DNA from: Dillenia suffruticosa
Taxonomy: Eukaryota; Streptophyta; Magnoliopsida; Dilleniales; Dilleniaceae
Assembly (NCBI GenBank): GCA_033439265.1
Contig: JAVTVX010000031.1
Coordinates: 5,069,501-5,133,500 of the forward strand
Reading direction: 5' to 3'
Length of the DNA: 64,000 nt
Shown piece after piece: positions 1-10,659 of this stretch. Every line of letters starts with the position of its first letter. Positions within the stretch are counted from its first letter, which is position 1. A program made the translations under genes and the position numbers. The notes beneath the pieces are model-generated. The model did not search any database. It was not told the DNA's origin and was given only the letters and a program-made list of their open reading frames with translations.

Positions 1-2
1 GT

Positions 3-1094
3 GCTTTAAATGAAGCATGCTTAATAGCCATTGGAAATAAGGATACATGGTTATGGCATAGGAGATTAGGTCATGGAAGTATGGACTTGATATCAAAATT
101 AGTTAGAAAAGACATGATTAAAGGGATTCCAAAATTGAAATATGAAAAGAATAAATTATGTGATACTTGTATGAAAGGGAAACATATAAGATCTTCCTTC
201 AAATTCACAAACATAGTCTCTACATCCAGGCCTTTAGAGTTACTTCACATGGACCTATTTGGTCCAACTAGAATACAAAGTCTAGGAGGAAAACATTATG
301 GTTTTGTAGTAATTGATGATTACTTAAGATATACTTGACTATTATTTTTAACCAAAAAGGAAGAAACATGTAGTGCATTCATCAAATTATGAAAAAAAAT
401 TCAAAACGAGAAAATATGTACAATTAATAGTATTAGAAGTGATCATGGTAAAGAGTTTGAGAATAAATCTTTATAAGAATATTGTGATAAAAATAAAATT
501 TATCACAATTTCTCTGTATGTAGAACACCTCAACAAAATGGTGTCTTGGAAATAAAGAATTGAACTCTTGAAGAAATGGCTAGAATTATGCTATGTGAGT
601 ATAATTTATCCAAATATTTTTGGGCTGTCAACACAGTTTGCTATATTCTTAATAAAGTTTTAATTAGACCAATTCTTAATAAAACCCCTTATGAGTTATA
701 TAAAGGTAGAAAACCTAATATAGGATATTTTCATGTTTTTGAATGTAAATGTTATGTGTTGAATAACATAGATAATTTAGGAAAATTCAATACAAAAAGT
801 GATGAACCTATATTTTTAGGATATTCAATCTTTAGTAAAGCATATAAAATATATAAAAAGAAAATAATGATGGTTGAGAAGTCCATTCATGTAAATTTTG
901 ATAAAAGTGATCCATTGAGTAAAAGAAATTTTGATGATGAAATTCAAGAAGTAAAACAAATATTAAAACAAGGGACATTAGAAAATGAAGAAGTAAAGGA
1001 AGAACCATTAAAGATAGAATTGAAGAAAATCAATCAAACAATGAATAATAAGAAGAGCAAGGATAAAATTCTCAACCATAAAAAAGAGTATTAA
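3..1094 (+). pseudogene. copia GAG-pre-integrase and integrase, broken
   Basis: The reading opens with WLWHRRLGH and CDTCMKGK, the HHCC-type zinc-binding signature of the GAG-pre-integrase region, then HMDLFGP with the first catalytic Asp of the integrase core. The second Asp is in SDHGKEF and the Glu is in GVLEIKN, so the DDE triad survives. Stops break the frame near 339, 390, 475 and 555. A long open piece (576-1094) then covers the end of the core and the C-terminal part with TPYELYKGRKP and FLGYS. In a live element this enzyme joins the cDNA to host DNA. Here the interruptions rule out one protein. Confidence 0.85.
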
Positions 1095-1219
1095 TATATA
1101 AAATGTAATTGGAGACATAGAGGTTGGAGTTAGAACTAAATTCTCAATTCAAAATCAATGTGAATACATAGCATCCATCTCTCAAATAGAATTTAAAAAT
1201 GTTGATAAAACTCTGAGTG

Positions 1220-1735
1220 ATGAAAATTAGAATCTAGCCATGTAAGAAGAGCTAAATCAATTTGAGAGAATGAAGTATGAGAGTTAGTTCCTAAATCAAA
1301 TGATCAATCGGTAATAGGCACAAAGTGGGTGCTTAGGAATAAACTAAATGAATATCGGACAATCACTAGAAATAAAACTAGATTAGTGGTTCAATGGTAT
1401 AGTCAAGAAAAAAGGTATTGATTATGATGAAATTTATATTCCGGTAGCTAGATCAGAAACTATTAGGATAGTGCTTGCCTTTACATGCTTTATGAAGTTC
1501 AAGCTGTACCAAATAGATGTCAAGAGTACATTTTTAAATAGTGTTTAAATGAGACAGTCTTTGTAAAACAACCACCTGGATTTGAGCATTCAAAACATCC
1601 GAATTATGTATTTAAATTGTCCAAAACTTTATAAGGGCTAAAACAACCTCCAAGAGTTTGATATAAGAGACTTAGTAATTTTCTTTATGTTTGGGACACT
1701 AAATATATGGATGGAGGTTGCTGAATCTAAACTCA
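1220..1735 (+). pseudogene. copia reverse transcriptase N-terminal part, broken
   Basis: Translation in pieces shows TKWVLRNKLNE, then KGIDYDEIYIPVAR and LYQIDVKSTFLNS, which match the start of the copia reverse transcriptase (usually TKWVFKxK, then the stretch ending in ETFAPVAR, then QMDVKSAFLNG). The catalytic YVDD block is not reached because the element is cut off near 1735. The tryptophan expected in NEVWELVP is a TGA stop, and further stops follow near 1546. The region between 1095 and 1220 shows only frame-shifted linker sequence. Confidence 0.8.
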
Positions 1736-1739
1736 AGGT

Positions 1740-2440
1740 ACAGCTTTTATGGAGTTAGGGCTTGGTTTTTGGGAAGGAAAGAAGATGAGGACTTGCGGTT
1801 TAAAGCATCCGCAACTACGTTCGCCTTACTCGGGTGATAATCAATCACCAGATCATAATCTTTAATCAGCTCTAATCATCTCATTTGTCTCAAATTGAGC
1901 TCCTTCTAGGTAAGCAATACTTGAAACTCTTATGGTCAGTGAAGATTCTACAAGTAACTCCATATAAGTAATGTTGCCAAATTTCAAAACAAATACAATA
2001 GCAGCAAGTTCTAGATCATGGGTAGGATAATTCAGCTCATGCTTCTTTAACTGTCGAGAAGCGTAGGTGATAACTTTGTCGCCCTGTATCAAGACGCATC
2101 CTAATCCCTGTTTACTGACATCACTGTAGATAACATAATCATCACCGGTGGTAGGAAGAGCGAGTATGGGAGCCGACGTGAGTTTCCTTTTGAGTTCTTG
2201 AAAACTCTGCTCACATTTATCTGTCCATTCAAACTTGATTCCCTTCCGTGTCAAGCCAGACAACAGAGTTGCAATATTGGAAAAACCCTCTACGAATCTT
2301 CGGTAGTAACTTGCCAATCCGAGAAAATTTCTTATCTCGGTGACGTTTTTGGGTTGTTCCCATTTCAGAATTGCCTCAACCTTTTCTGGATCGACAAATA
2401 TCCCTTCTCCCGATACTACGTGCCCCAAGAAGCCAATTTC
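1740..2440 (-). pseudogene. gypsy RNase H domain, truncated
   Basis: The frame continues from reverse transcriptase after one in-frame TAG at 2441-2443. Motifs include [23 protein letters not shown], then RNase H proper with [15 protein letters not shown] (catalytic Asp) and [10 protein letters not shown] (catalytic Glu). Near 1990 the frame changes. The last recognisable part, close to 1800-1870, encodes DLVIDYHP and the VADAL-type ending. RNase H normally removes the RNA strand during cDNA synthesis. The loss of everything 3' of this point is the main truncation of the element. Confidence 0.85.
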
Positions 2441-3150
2441 CTATAGCCAGAATTCACATTTTGAGAACTTAGCATACAATTGCTTATCTTGGAGAGTATG
2501 CAGCATAATCCAAAGATGATCTGAATGCTTTTCATCATTTTTGTAATCCACAAGGATGTCGTCAATGAAAATAATGACGAACTTATCGAGATAGGAGTGA
2601 AAAACTTGATTCATAAGGTCCATAAAAGCTGCTGGAGCATTCGTTAAATCAAATGGCATTACCAAGAATTCATAATGCCCATACCGCGTCCTAAACGCAG
2701 TCTTGGAGACATCATCTTTCTTTATCCGCAACTGGTGATAGTCGGACTTCAAATCTATCTTAGAGAATACACTGGCCCCTTGGAGTTGATCAAACAAGTC
2801 ATCAGTCCTCGATAAGAGGTATTTGTTTTTTATGGTCACCTTATTTAATTGTCGATAATCGATACATAATCGAAACGTATCATCTTTCTTCTTTACAAAC
2901 AAAACCGGAGCACTCCAAGGCGAAGTATTCGGCCGGATGAACCCCTTATCTAACAACTCTTGAAGTTGAACCTTCAACTCTTTCAATTCTACTGGTACCA
3001 TTCGATAAAGAGGAATAGAGATTGGCGCTGTGTCAGGAATAAGATCTATAGTAAAATCAAACTCTCGGATCGGTGGTAACCTAGGTAACTCTACCAGAAA
3101 GACGTCCGAAAACTCATTCACCACAGGAACATCCACAGATCAGGGCTTTC
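2441..3150 (-). pseudogene. gypsy reverse transcriptase, nearly open
   Basis: An open stretch of 231 codons covers the whole reverse transcriptase core: [52 protein letters not shown] and the catalytic FIDDILV. The two adjacent aspartates of the active site are present. It is joined to the protease side by a one-step frame change around 3120-3150, where the minus-strand phrase for DVPVVNEF is entered in a new frame, and it is separated from RNase H by one TAG. With two simple lesions, this is the best preserved retroelement enzyme in the window. Confidence 0.88.
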
Positions 3151-3611
3151 CATGGTAGTGTCGATGATGTGAGCTAAGTAAGCTTCACAACCCTTATGTA
3201 CTAATCTTTGTGCTTCGAGAGCTGAAATCACACAGCTTGGCAATACTCGCCATTTACCAGCGAACACAAGTAGGGGATACCCTGGCCTACTGAATTCCAC
3301 TTCTTTAGTGAAGCAGTTCACTGAAGCTCGGTGAAGGCTTGGCTAGTCCATGCCTAGGATGGCGTCAAAATCTTTCATATCCAACGGAATCAAATCCACT
3401 TCAAGGATTATTTTACTAACTTTCACCTTACAAAACTTATATACTGAATCCCTAATCAAATGCTCTCCCAATAGAGTGATAACCAACAATTCTTCATCAA
3501 GTGGGACTAATGGCTTATTAGCGTGTCTCTCAAATTCCGAACTCACAAATGAATTATTCGACCTAGTATCTATAAGTATATGAGAATCAACACCAAAGAT
3601 ATTCATCATAC
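3118..3611 (-). pseudogene. gypsy aspartic protease and protease-RT linker
   Basis: The reading begins just after the candidate intron acceptor with NIFGVDSHILIDTRSNNSFVS. In retropepsins this block is normally LIDTG(A/S)xxSF, so the catalytic Asp-Thr is kept but the following Gly is Arg, which should inactivate the enzyme. It runs to ILGMD, where the usual Trp codon is a TAG. The linker then continues in the same frame with LPSCVISALEAQRL and the KGCEAYLAH stretch typical of this lineage. In a working element this protease cuts the Gag-Pol precursor. Confidence 0.82.
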
Positions 3612-3742
3612 CTATGAATATAAACTATAAACAAAATTATATCACCACACTCCTTAATTCATAATCACAAATCATCAAAACATAATTATAAATCATAGGT
3701 ATCACATTTCAAATTCTAAACTTAGATTTAAATAAAAATTAC
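3612..3742 (-). other. candidate 131-nt spliceosomal intron between gag and protease of the gypsy element
   Basis: On the minus strand the coding phrase SHDVVTG is interrupted inside the Gly codon by a GT donor (GG then GTAATT, 3742-3741). After 131 AT-rich bases full of stops there is an AG acceptor (CATAG, 3613-3612) followed by GTATGATGAATATC. Joining the two sides restores one frame from the gag tail (AMTNEEAQ) into the protease (MMNIFGVDS), exactly where related elements are continuous. The length is 3n+2, so retention would shift the frame. The sequence fact is clear; splicing itself is an inference. Confidence 0.65.
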
Positions 3743-3815
3743 CCGTAACTACGTCGTGACTAACTTGGGCTTCTTCATTAGTCATAGCAAAGACTCTAGC
3801 TTGAGATCTAGGCTG

Positions 3816-5108
3816 AGGTTAATGAGCGAAGGTGGCTATAACATTACTTCCCGTACCCGTCCTAGGGTTAGTACCGGTAGAAAGTGTCGTCGAACCAACT
3901 GGGCCAGTTTTGGAGCCGCTAGAGGGACCTCTAACTTGACGACTCCCTTGTCCTTCTTGCTTCAACTCAGGGCAAGAATAACGGAGGTGTCCCTCTTTCC
4001 CACAGTAATAACATCTCTTAGGTCCTCTGTATGGACTCATGTGATACCCTTTACAATTAGGGCAAGTCCCCATTTCACTTCCCCATGGTTTAGCTCCTAA
4101 TCCAACATTCCCAGTGCTAGGAGCACTCAATCTACTAATTGGTTGGTTTTGAGAAAATCCAACCGATCCCAAAACAAATCCACCGCTTTGATAGCTTGTA
4201 ATTATGTTCTTCTTAGAGCTTTGGCCAGGTACAAATCCGTCGGACCTCTTCTTCCCACGGTGGTCCCTAACATTTCCCCTTTCAAGCATCATCTGTTCGG
4301 CCCTCAAGGCCAATTGCAACACGTTTTGGTATGTGTGCTCATCCGTGACCGACATCTTCTCTCGGATATTCAGATTCAAGCCATCCTCAAACTTGAAGCG
4401 TCTGTACTCTTCGGAGGTGATTAGTTCTGGTATGAATGAGGATAGACTTCTAAATTTCGCCTCATATTCCATCACAGACATATTTTCTTGGCGAAGCCGA
4501 ATGAATTCTCTTCTCTTCAAGTCCCGATTGAATCGGATGTAGAACTTCTGGTCGAATTCCCTAAGGAAATCGTGCCAAGTGAGAGGTGCGACTGCCCTTT
4601 CCTCTTCTCCATCCCACCATGTGCTAGCATCTTCGTCCAATAATCTCACAGCTACCACGAGCTTCAAACTATACTCTATCCCCATATCCGTTACAGCTTT
4701 TCTGACCTTCTTGATCAATTTCTTTGCCTCTGTAGGATCACCAGATGCCAAGAAGGTCTCACATCCCAGTTGCCTTGCTTCCTTGATTAGTTTGGACAAC
4801 TGAACTGGGGAACGACTGATTGGTGCAACAACCGGAGGAGGTACTAGTGGTGTATTGGGTGCAACAGCTGGCACTGAAGGAGGAACATATGAAGGGACTG
4901 AAGATCGTTGTAGAGCTTGATACTGCGCTCTGAAGGTACTTCACCACTCTATTACTTGCTGAAGAGCGACGATAGGAGGAGCAGTAATCCCGGGAGAAGG
5001 AGTCGGGTGTGTGGATGCAGGTGGAGGAAGAGCATGCAAGGACGACTCATCCTCGTGCTCCTGTAGAGAAATCTCGTTTACATTTCTCGTCCTTCTACGT
5101 AGAGGCAT
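3816..5108 (-). pseudogene. gypsy gag (capsid and CCHC zinc knuckle)
   Basis: The start is taken at the ATG at 5108-5106, giving MPLRRRTRNV. A single in-frame stop replaces a codon near 4940 (after LQQVIEW). The rest is open from 4874 to 3819: capsid-type sequence with CETFLASGDPTEAKKLI, DASTWWDGEEE, FIRLRQENMSVMEYEAKF and FKFEDGL, then a zinc knuckle with exact C-x2-C-x4-H-x4-C spacing (CYYCGKEGHLRYSC). A TAA at 3821-3819 interrupts the tail, but the same frame continues into SQARVFAMTNEEA before the candidate intron. Gag packages the element RNA into virus-like particles in the cytoplasm. Confidence 0.88.
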
Positions 5109-5254
5109 GGTTACCTATAAGCGAAAAGCTATGTTTGCCATCCACTCAGCTTTTGGGAGGGTAATCACTCCCAATTCCCAAATCGAATAAAATCCTATCC
5201 CTCATTTGATTCCGAATGCCTTAACCTAAGACATTGGTTACAAATAAATTATTA

Positions 5255-6613
5255 AATCGTACACCAACACTAGAAAAAAGTGATTCTCAATACATCACAA
5301 ATTCCTAACCTCCCAAAAATTTCCAGCACAACATGTTATATATAAAAAATAGCCGTACCTTGACCTACACTTCTTGGATCATGGAAATTCCAATTTTTAC
5401 TTAAAAATTAGACATAAAACTACAACTTTGATACTTGCGTCCTAAATTCATTCAAATCATTGCAAAGCATCTAAGTCCATGAACATCATAGTCCAGAATT
5501 CAAAATTCCTATCTGCGCAGCCATGGGAAAAAGCCTATAACTTTCACTACACACATCCAAATCACATGATTCTTATGTCAAATTAAAGATAAGATATAGA
5601 CCTACAACTTTTATGTTCAGGGCTTAGCAGAATTCAGCCTCGACGGCATCTTAAAATTGAAGGGAAGACAAGCAACTGCAGCAGAACAGAAACAAGACAT
5701 TCTGCACCACGAAAATTCTTTGAAAAATCATAACAAATTCGGCTCTTATCCGATTTCAACGAATCACATCTCATTTTGGAGATATGGGAGTCTACTTTTA
5801 TATGCAAAAAGCCTCACATGATTTGCTTTTGTCCAGAGATATTTATGACTAAAAGATCGCAGTATGCTCATTAAGCAAAAATCATGAATTTCAAAAAATG
5901 CATTCTTATTCTAATCACACACATTTTCAGGACATATACAAGATTTCTCACCCTAAATTAACCCTAAATTCATTCAATTTTTCAAAGGAATTATAATTTT
6001 CCTCACCTAGGGTTTTCGTAGTGCACAACCCTAACTTCCGTGTACGCTTAATTCAGTCCGGACTCCTGCAATGCTTCCAAATCGAAGCAAAATTTAGAAA
6101 TTAAGCCTAATCATCAAGAAAAATCGAAACCTAGATCTAATGGTCAAAATTCAGCCCTTACCTGCTCAGTAGAGGGATCGCACGAAATTGCGACTTAGGG
6201 TTTTCGAGGTTTGTTGAAGACTGCCGGTCGGGACTTCTGCGAGGGTTGTAAATGAGTGTTGCAGTGGTAGACAACACCTCGCGCGAACAGGCTTGGGAGA
6301 GAAGCAAAGGGTTGTCGTACGCGCATGGGAGAGAGAAAGAGGGAGAGAGCGAACAACCGCTAAGGTTGGTGGCGGTGGTCGGAGGAAAACGCAACCGTGT
6401 GAGGTAGAGGGAGACGGGAGAGTGTGACTAGGGTTGAGATGATAGTGGTGGTGTTGATTTCTGGAGAGGGAAGGAGAGAGCAATGAAAGAGGTAGAGAGA
6501 CGAAAGAGAGAGAGAGTGAGAGAGTAAAGTGAAATTGGGAAAGTGGAATGGGTCACTCACGTGTTGTCCCTTTTTTTTTTTTTCCTCTTTGACTTTTCTT
6601 TCTTGGTGTTACA
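5255..6613 (-). repeat. candidate 5' LTR of the gypsy element
   Basis: The outer edge begins TGTAACACC on the minus strand. The segment holds a CT/GA-rich stretch (6440-6530) and a good splice-donor-like site (GCAG then GTAAGGG, near 6160). It then has AT-rich sequence down to the gag leader. The inner edge is not sharp: the expected TGGTATCAGAGC primer site is not present, and only a degraded candidate is seen near 5230-5250. There is no second LTR to compare, so this boundary is approximate. Short proline/histidine-rich ORFs here are compositional and are not called as genes. Confidence 0.5.
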
Positions 6614-7150
6614 GAAGCACCATACACATAATATGCATCTAGCTCTATTTGTAGTACAACATACAATTATTAAAACAAGGTATGTATTTTCTCATAACTT
6701 GGAAGAAATAAAATATTTTTGGCAAAAAGAGAAATTTTATTAAATTGGGATTAAAACTAGAAAATTGTTTTTGGCACAAGCAAAGAGATTTTGTTATGGA
6801 ATTATCGTTGAAATGACTAATTTTTCAATTGTAAATATTAAAATGTTAAATCTTATAAATTAAATGTGAATTAAAATAAATTAATATTAATGTTGTTAGT
6901 AATTTTTCTTGAAAATTATATAAAATTATATAATATTGATAATTAATGTATTATGGTCATGATTTCATATTATAATACTATATTATCTAATAATCAAAAA
7001 TAAATTATAACACTATATTATATAAATTACTAATTTAATATCATTACATTATATAAATCAATAATATTAATAATTTAAATTAATAATTTCATATCATTAT
7101 ATTATTTAAATTAATAATATTAATAATTTAAATTAATAATATGATATTGC
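6614..7150. other. AT-rich spacer, no gene seen
   Basis: This stretch is extremely AT-rich with many TAATATT-type runs and no coding signature on either strand. It separates the gypsy LTR from the CACTA transposon and ends with TGC, the left target-site copy of the CACTA insertion. Confidence 0.7.
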
Positions 7151-7164
7151 CACTACAAAAAAAC
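7151..7164 (+). repeat. left terminal inverted repeat of the CACTA element
   Basis: CACTACAAAAAAAC, preceded by target copy TGC; identical to the complement of 17158-17171. Similarity extends a few bases inward (GTATTT on both sides). Confidence 0.95.
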
Positions 7165-7890
7165 TTGTATTTAGCCACAAATTTTGCGACGAAAAGTTAA
7201 GAAAAATTCGTCGCTAAATTATTTAGCAACCAATTTTTCGACAAACCAGAATTTGTCGCTAATAACTCGTCGCAAAATTTTTTGACAAAAAATATGAAAT
7301 TTGTCGCCAATTAGCGACCGATTATAGTTCGTCGCAAAATTCGTCGCAAACATTAGTAACCAAAACTTTTTAGTTGCAATTTTCCGACAAAATTTGCGAC
7401 GAAACATTTTGTCGGAAAAATTTCCAACAATAAAATATTTGTTGCAAAAATTGTTGCACAATTTAGCAACCAATTATTTTTTGTTGCAATTTTCCGACCA
7501 ATTTTGCGACGAAATAGTGTGTTTCAAATTTCTCAGTTGGAAAATTCGTCGGATAAATTAGCATCAACAAATTTTTTGTTGCAATTTAGCGACCAACACA
7601 ACGACGAATAATTTTTGTCACAAATTAGCGACAAATTTTGAATAGTTTTTTGTTGCAAAATTTGCAACAAAATCTGCAACAAAATCTGCGACGAATTTAT
7701 TTTCGTAGCAATTTGCGACAAAATTTTTTTGTGAGATAATTTGTCGCAATTCTGCGACAAAATCAGCTTCGGCTTTTGCGACGAATTTTGCAACGAAATC
7801 TAAAAAATTCAGCAACAAATTTTGCAACGAATGTCAAAATCAGCGACGAATTTAGCGACGAATATAGAAAATTTGCGACAAAAAAATTTA
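7165..7890. repeat. left subterminal repeat region (degenerate GCGACGAA motifs)
   Basis: Many copies of TTCGTCGC, TTTGTCGC and their complements occur in both orientations, spaced irregularly in AT-rich DNA. In En/Spm elements such subterminal motifs bind the element-encoded regulator (TNPA), which pairs the ends. Here binding is an inference from position and repetition. Motifs at this end are more diverged and poorer in GC than those at the right end. Short asparagine-rich or lysine-rich ORFs in this region are by-products of the repeats. Confidence 0.8.
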
Positions 7891-8226
7891 ATTTGTTTAA
7901 TATTTACACTAAATTTCCATATATATCATATTCCTCCCTGATAGTTTCAACCAACCAGTTTATAAGCTAAACCACCAACATCATCATCAACAAATCATCC
8001 AGGGTACCATCGAACAGCCATGAATACGAAATTTATGCAGTATCTACTAATTCAAATAACTGACCATATAATAGTATGAATGAAATAATAAATAAAAAAA
8101 CACTACCATCGTCATGAAATAATATTAAACAGTACTAAATAAGTTATAGAATATCGAATTTGTAGAAGTATAAATGAAATTCTAATGAGAAGTCTAATTA
8201 AAAATAAACGTGAAATAAAAATTGTT

Positions 8227-10473
8227 TCAAGAAACATTATCACCATCATCATCACCATTACCGTCACCGCCACCATCACCATCACCAAATATGTCAAAAT
8301 CATCATCACCATCATTTGGAGGAGATAGAGAAGGGGGAATCGAACTTGAAGCGGAGACTAGCTGAAGATGCTGCATTATAAGCCTCTGTTGTGCGCGAAA
8401 CTCTTCAAATTCATTGTCTCTTCGCAGCTGTTCAACGCGCATGGCTTGAATTTCATTGTCTCTTCGCTGTTGTTCTACGCGCATGACTTGAAGTTCATTG
8501 TCTTTTTGTGCTAACAGCTCCTTCATGTGGCTCAGCTCTTGGTTCATTTGCATTAATTCTGCTTTTACTGGTGTATGGCCGGAAGAACTTAGACCACTGA
8601 GTCTGCAAGTTCTGCTCAACGAGCCCATCCCAAGTACTCTTCCCTTCTTTGCTCCACCAGTTGCCTCGAGCCATAAAGCCATATCATTAACAGATGGCTC
8701 AGACGTTGCAACATCATCACTACCACTAGAATTTCTAAGTAGAAGCTGGTCATATTTCTCCTGCATTATCGTATAAGAAATTAGAAGAAAAATGAAATAA
8801 CAATATACTAAAATATCCAACGAAATTGAGAAGTGTCAATTAACAGTTGAACAAATTTCTAAAAAATCTAACAAATAAAGTAAGAATACAAAATTGTATT
8901 TCTCATTAAGCGATTGACAGTAAGCAATAAGACACAAAAATTATCTTTGTCAATCAAATATTATAAATTTAATACACTTATGGAATTAAAATTACACATA
9001 CTTATAATTATATATTTTGTTGCTTAATCCATTAAAATGATATTTAGATAATGAGGAGTGTTGTAATTGAAATTAAAATTCGACTACTATTACGAGTTTG
9101 AAAATATAACAGATTGAATAAAGGAAAAAATTATACTATACGTGACATAATGAACCAACCATTTGGAATGGACGTAACAAATTTGATATTATCTATTTTC
9201 AAATTTTATTTTATAATGAAAAATATATATATATATGAATTTGAAATGAAAAGTTCAATTTAAGTATTTGAGAAATTATTGGAATTGACAAATCTATTAA
9301 ATTCTTATTATAATGTTGTGATGATAAATTGAGCATAATATGTTCAAATAAAAGTTTTTATAAAACAATTTAAAATTTTAAAATTACATACCATAACCGT
9401 TCTAGCTCTCTCCCCACTCCAGCTCTTGTCTTTTTTCTGAAAAGTCCGTGCGAAAGTCTCTCTAAATGATGGCGGTGATCCCATTTCCTTGGTCTAAAAA
9501 CAAAACACAGTTAGATGAATTAATGAAAAAATAAATGAATTAAATACAAAAAATGGTAATTGAACCAAATTACCATTCTAATTCTATGCTCATCAATATT
9601 GATTGAGCCTCCCGCATAAGTAGCAGATGATTCCCCAGAATTATAATATCGATTTATTTTATTTTGCTCACTCCTTCGTTGGCTCTCATCGGAATCCCAG
9701 AAATTTAAAATGTTGAGCCAATTTTCTTCGGTGATGCAATGTGGCTTCTTTCGGCTCTTTTTGGCATGATTCAGTACACCTCGGATGTGATGACCGCATT
9801 TTTTTTAAAATATTCTTCTTATTTCAAGCTCCTCGGTCTCATCCCAATTGAACTTTCGCTAAAAAAAAACAAGTTGTTATATTTAATTTATACACTGAAT
9901 TGTATATTTAAACTTAGAGATCTCATTTACCTTGAATTCTCTCCACCATAGCTCTTTGATATCATCTGGAGTACTTGTGTATGACATCGATGCTCCTCCC
10001 CAATGGTTGTTAATGATTCTATTCAGCTCATGAATAACATACACAGAATTTGTGAATCTATCATAAAATTAGAAATAAAAAAAATGGTTAGTAAAAAAAA
10101 TTTTTAAATAAACTAATAAATTGTGATAATATTTCAAAATGTAATACTTACGAATCTCCGCAAGGGGATATCACCTCTCGCGTATCTTCCCCTTCAACGT
10201 GTGAATCTTGCATTGAAGGTACAATTGAAGGTGCAACGGATGGAAACGGTGAAGGTATATCAGTACAAGGCAAAGGGGCATGGGAAGGTGCAGCTGAAAC
10301 GGACGGTGACGCCGAAGAGTTTGGTCTTGCATTAGAAGATCGTCTATGTCCTCCACGTTGAAACTGTAACAATAGTTTTTTCTCGCAAGCAATGAATATT
10401 GCATGATTATAAAAAATATAATAGAGTATATGAAGAAACATACCATATTTAAATTGTCGTCAGAAATGATCTA
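8227..10473 (-). CDS. CACTA ORF2, plant transposase (Ptta/En/Spm, PF03004-type) protein, one nonsense codon
   Basis: At least five exons can be followed on the minus strand. They are: a Ser/Pro-rich N-terminal piece (10370-10152, QRGGHRRSSNARP, donor GTAAGTATT); HELNRIINNHWGG to KELWWREFK (about 10064-9931); RKFNWDETEE to NIDEHRIRM (about 9850-9580); SPPSFRETFARTFQKKD (about 9490-9393); and a last exon (8761-8227) with EKYDQLL, then WLEATGGAKKGRVLGMGSLSR, a coiled-coil of QRRDNE heptads and an acidic Gly/Asp tail. The family block in the last exon is well conserved. A TAA in an A-rich run near 9800 breaks exon 3. The protein is expected to be nuclear and DNA-binding, acting on the subterminal motifs. 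The first exon (IISDDNLNM, near 10470-10445) is uncertain. Confidence 0.75.
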
Positions 10474-10659
10474 TAAAAAAAGAAAATATATTAGCAAATA
10501 ATATTTCGAAATTGAAACATGAGGCACTAAATATAACATACAAATTGAGAAATTTAAAATACAAATCTAAATGTATTTTCATATGAAAACAGTCAAAAAA
10601 ATTCTCATATGATGTTAGACAATTTTAATAAATTTTAAAAAAACAATACTTACCGACGA

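Larger units (their letters stand above)
1..1735 (+). mobile_element. Ty1/copia retrotransposon relic (SIRE-like), truncated at both ends
   Basis: GAG-pre-integrase, integrase and the first part of reverse transcriptase follow one another in the order typical of copia elements, on the plus strand. The window edge cuts the left side. The right side stops near 1735, where minus-strand gypsy sequence begins. No LTR, primer-binding site or RNase H is visible. Stop codons and frame changes are spread throughout, so this is an old, inactive copy. The wording around the pre-integrase zinc finger and the phrase SLGGKHYGFV recall the SIRE/Maximus lineage; that assignment comes from memory of the family and is an inference. 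Confidence 0.85.
1736..6613 (-). mobile_element. Ty3/gypsy (Tekay-like chromovirus) element, 3' part missing
   Basis: Read on the minus strand, the order is LTR (about 6613-5255), leader, gag (5108), protease, reverse transcriptase and RNase H. The element then ends abruptly near 1736, just after the usual VADAL block, so integrase and the 3' LTR are absent. The upstream boundary is set by TGTAACACC on the minus strand at 6613, a common start for Tekay/Del-type LTRs. Gag and pol carry only single-base-type lesions (a few stops and one frameshift), so this copy is younger than the copia relic it abuts. The lineage name is inferred from protein motifs and the LTR start. Confidence 0.8.

Noticed and set aside
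6158..6560. Pro/Ser/His-rich ORFs
   Set aside because: Lie in the CT-rich part of the gypsy LTR.
10123..10335. Plus-strand ORF opposite the CACTA ORF2 N-terminal exon
   Set aside because: Shadow of the minus-strand exon; no motif.
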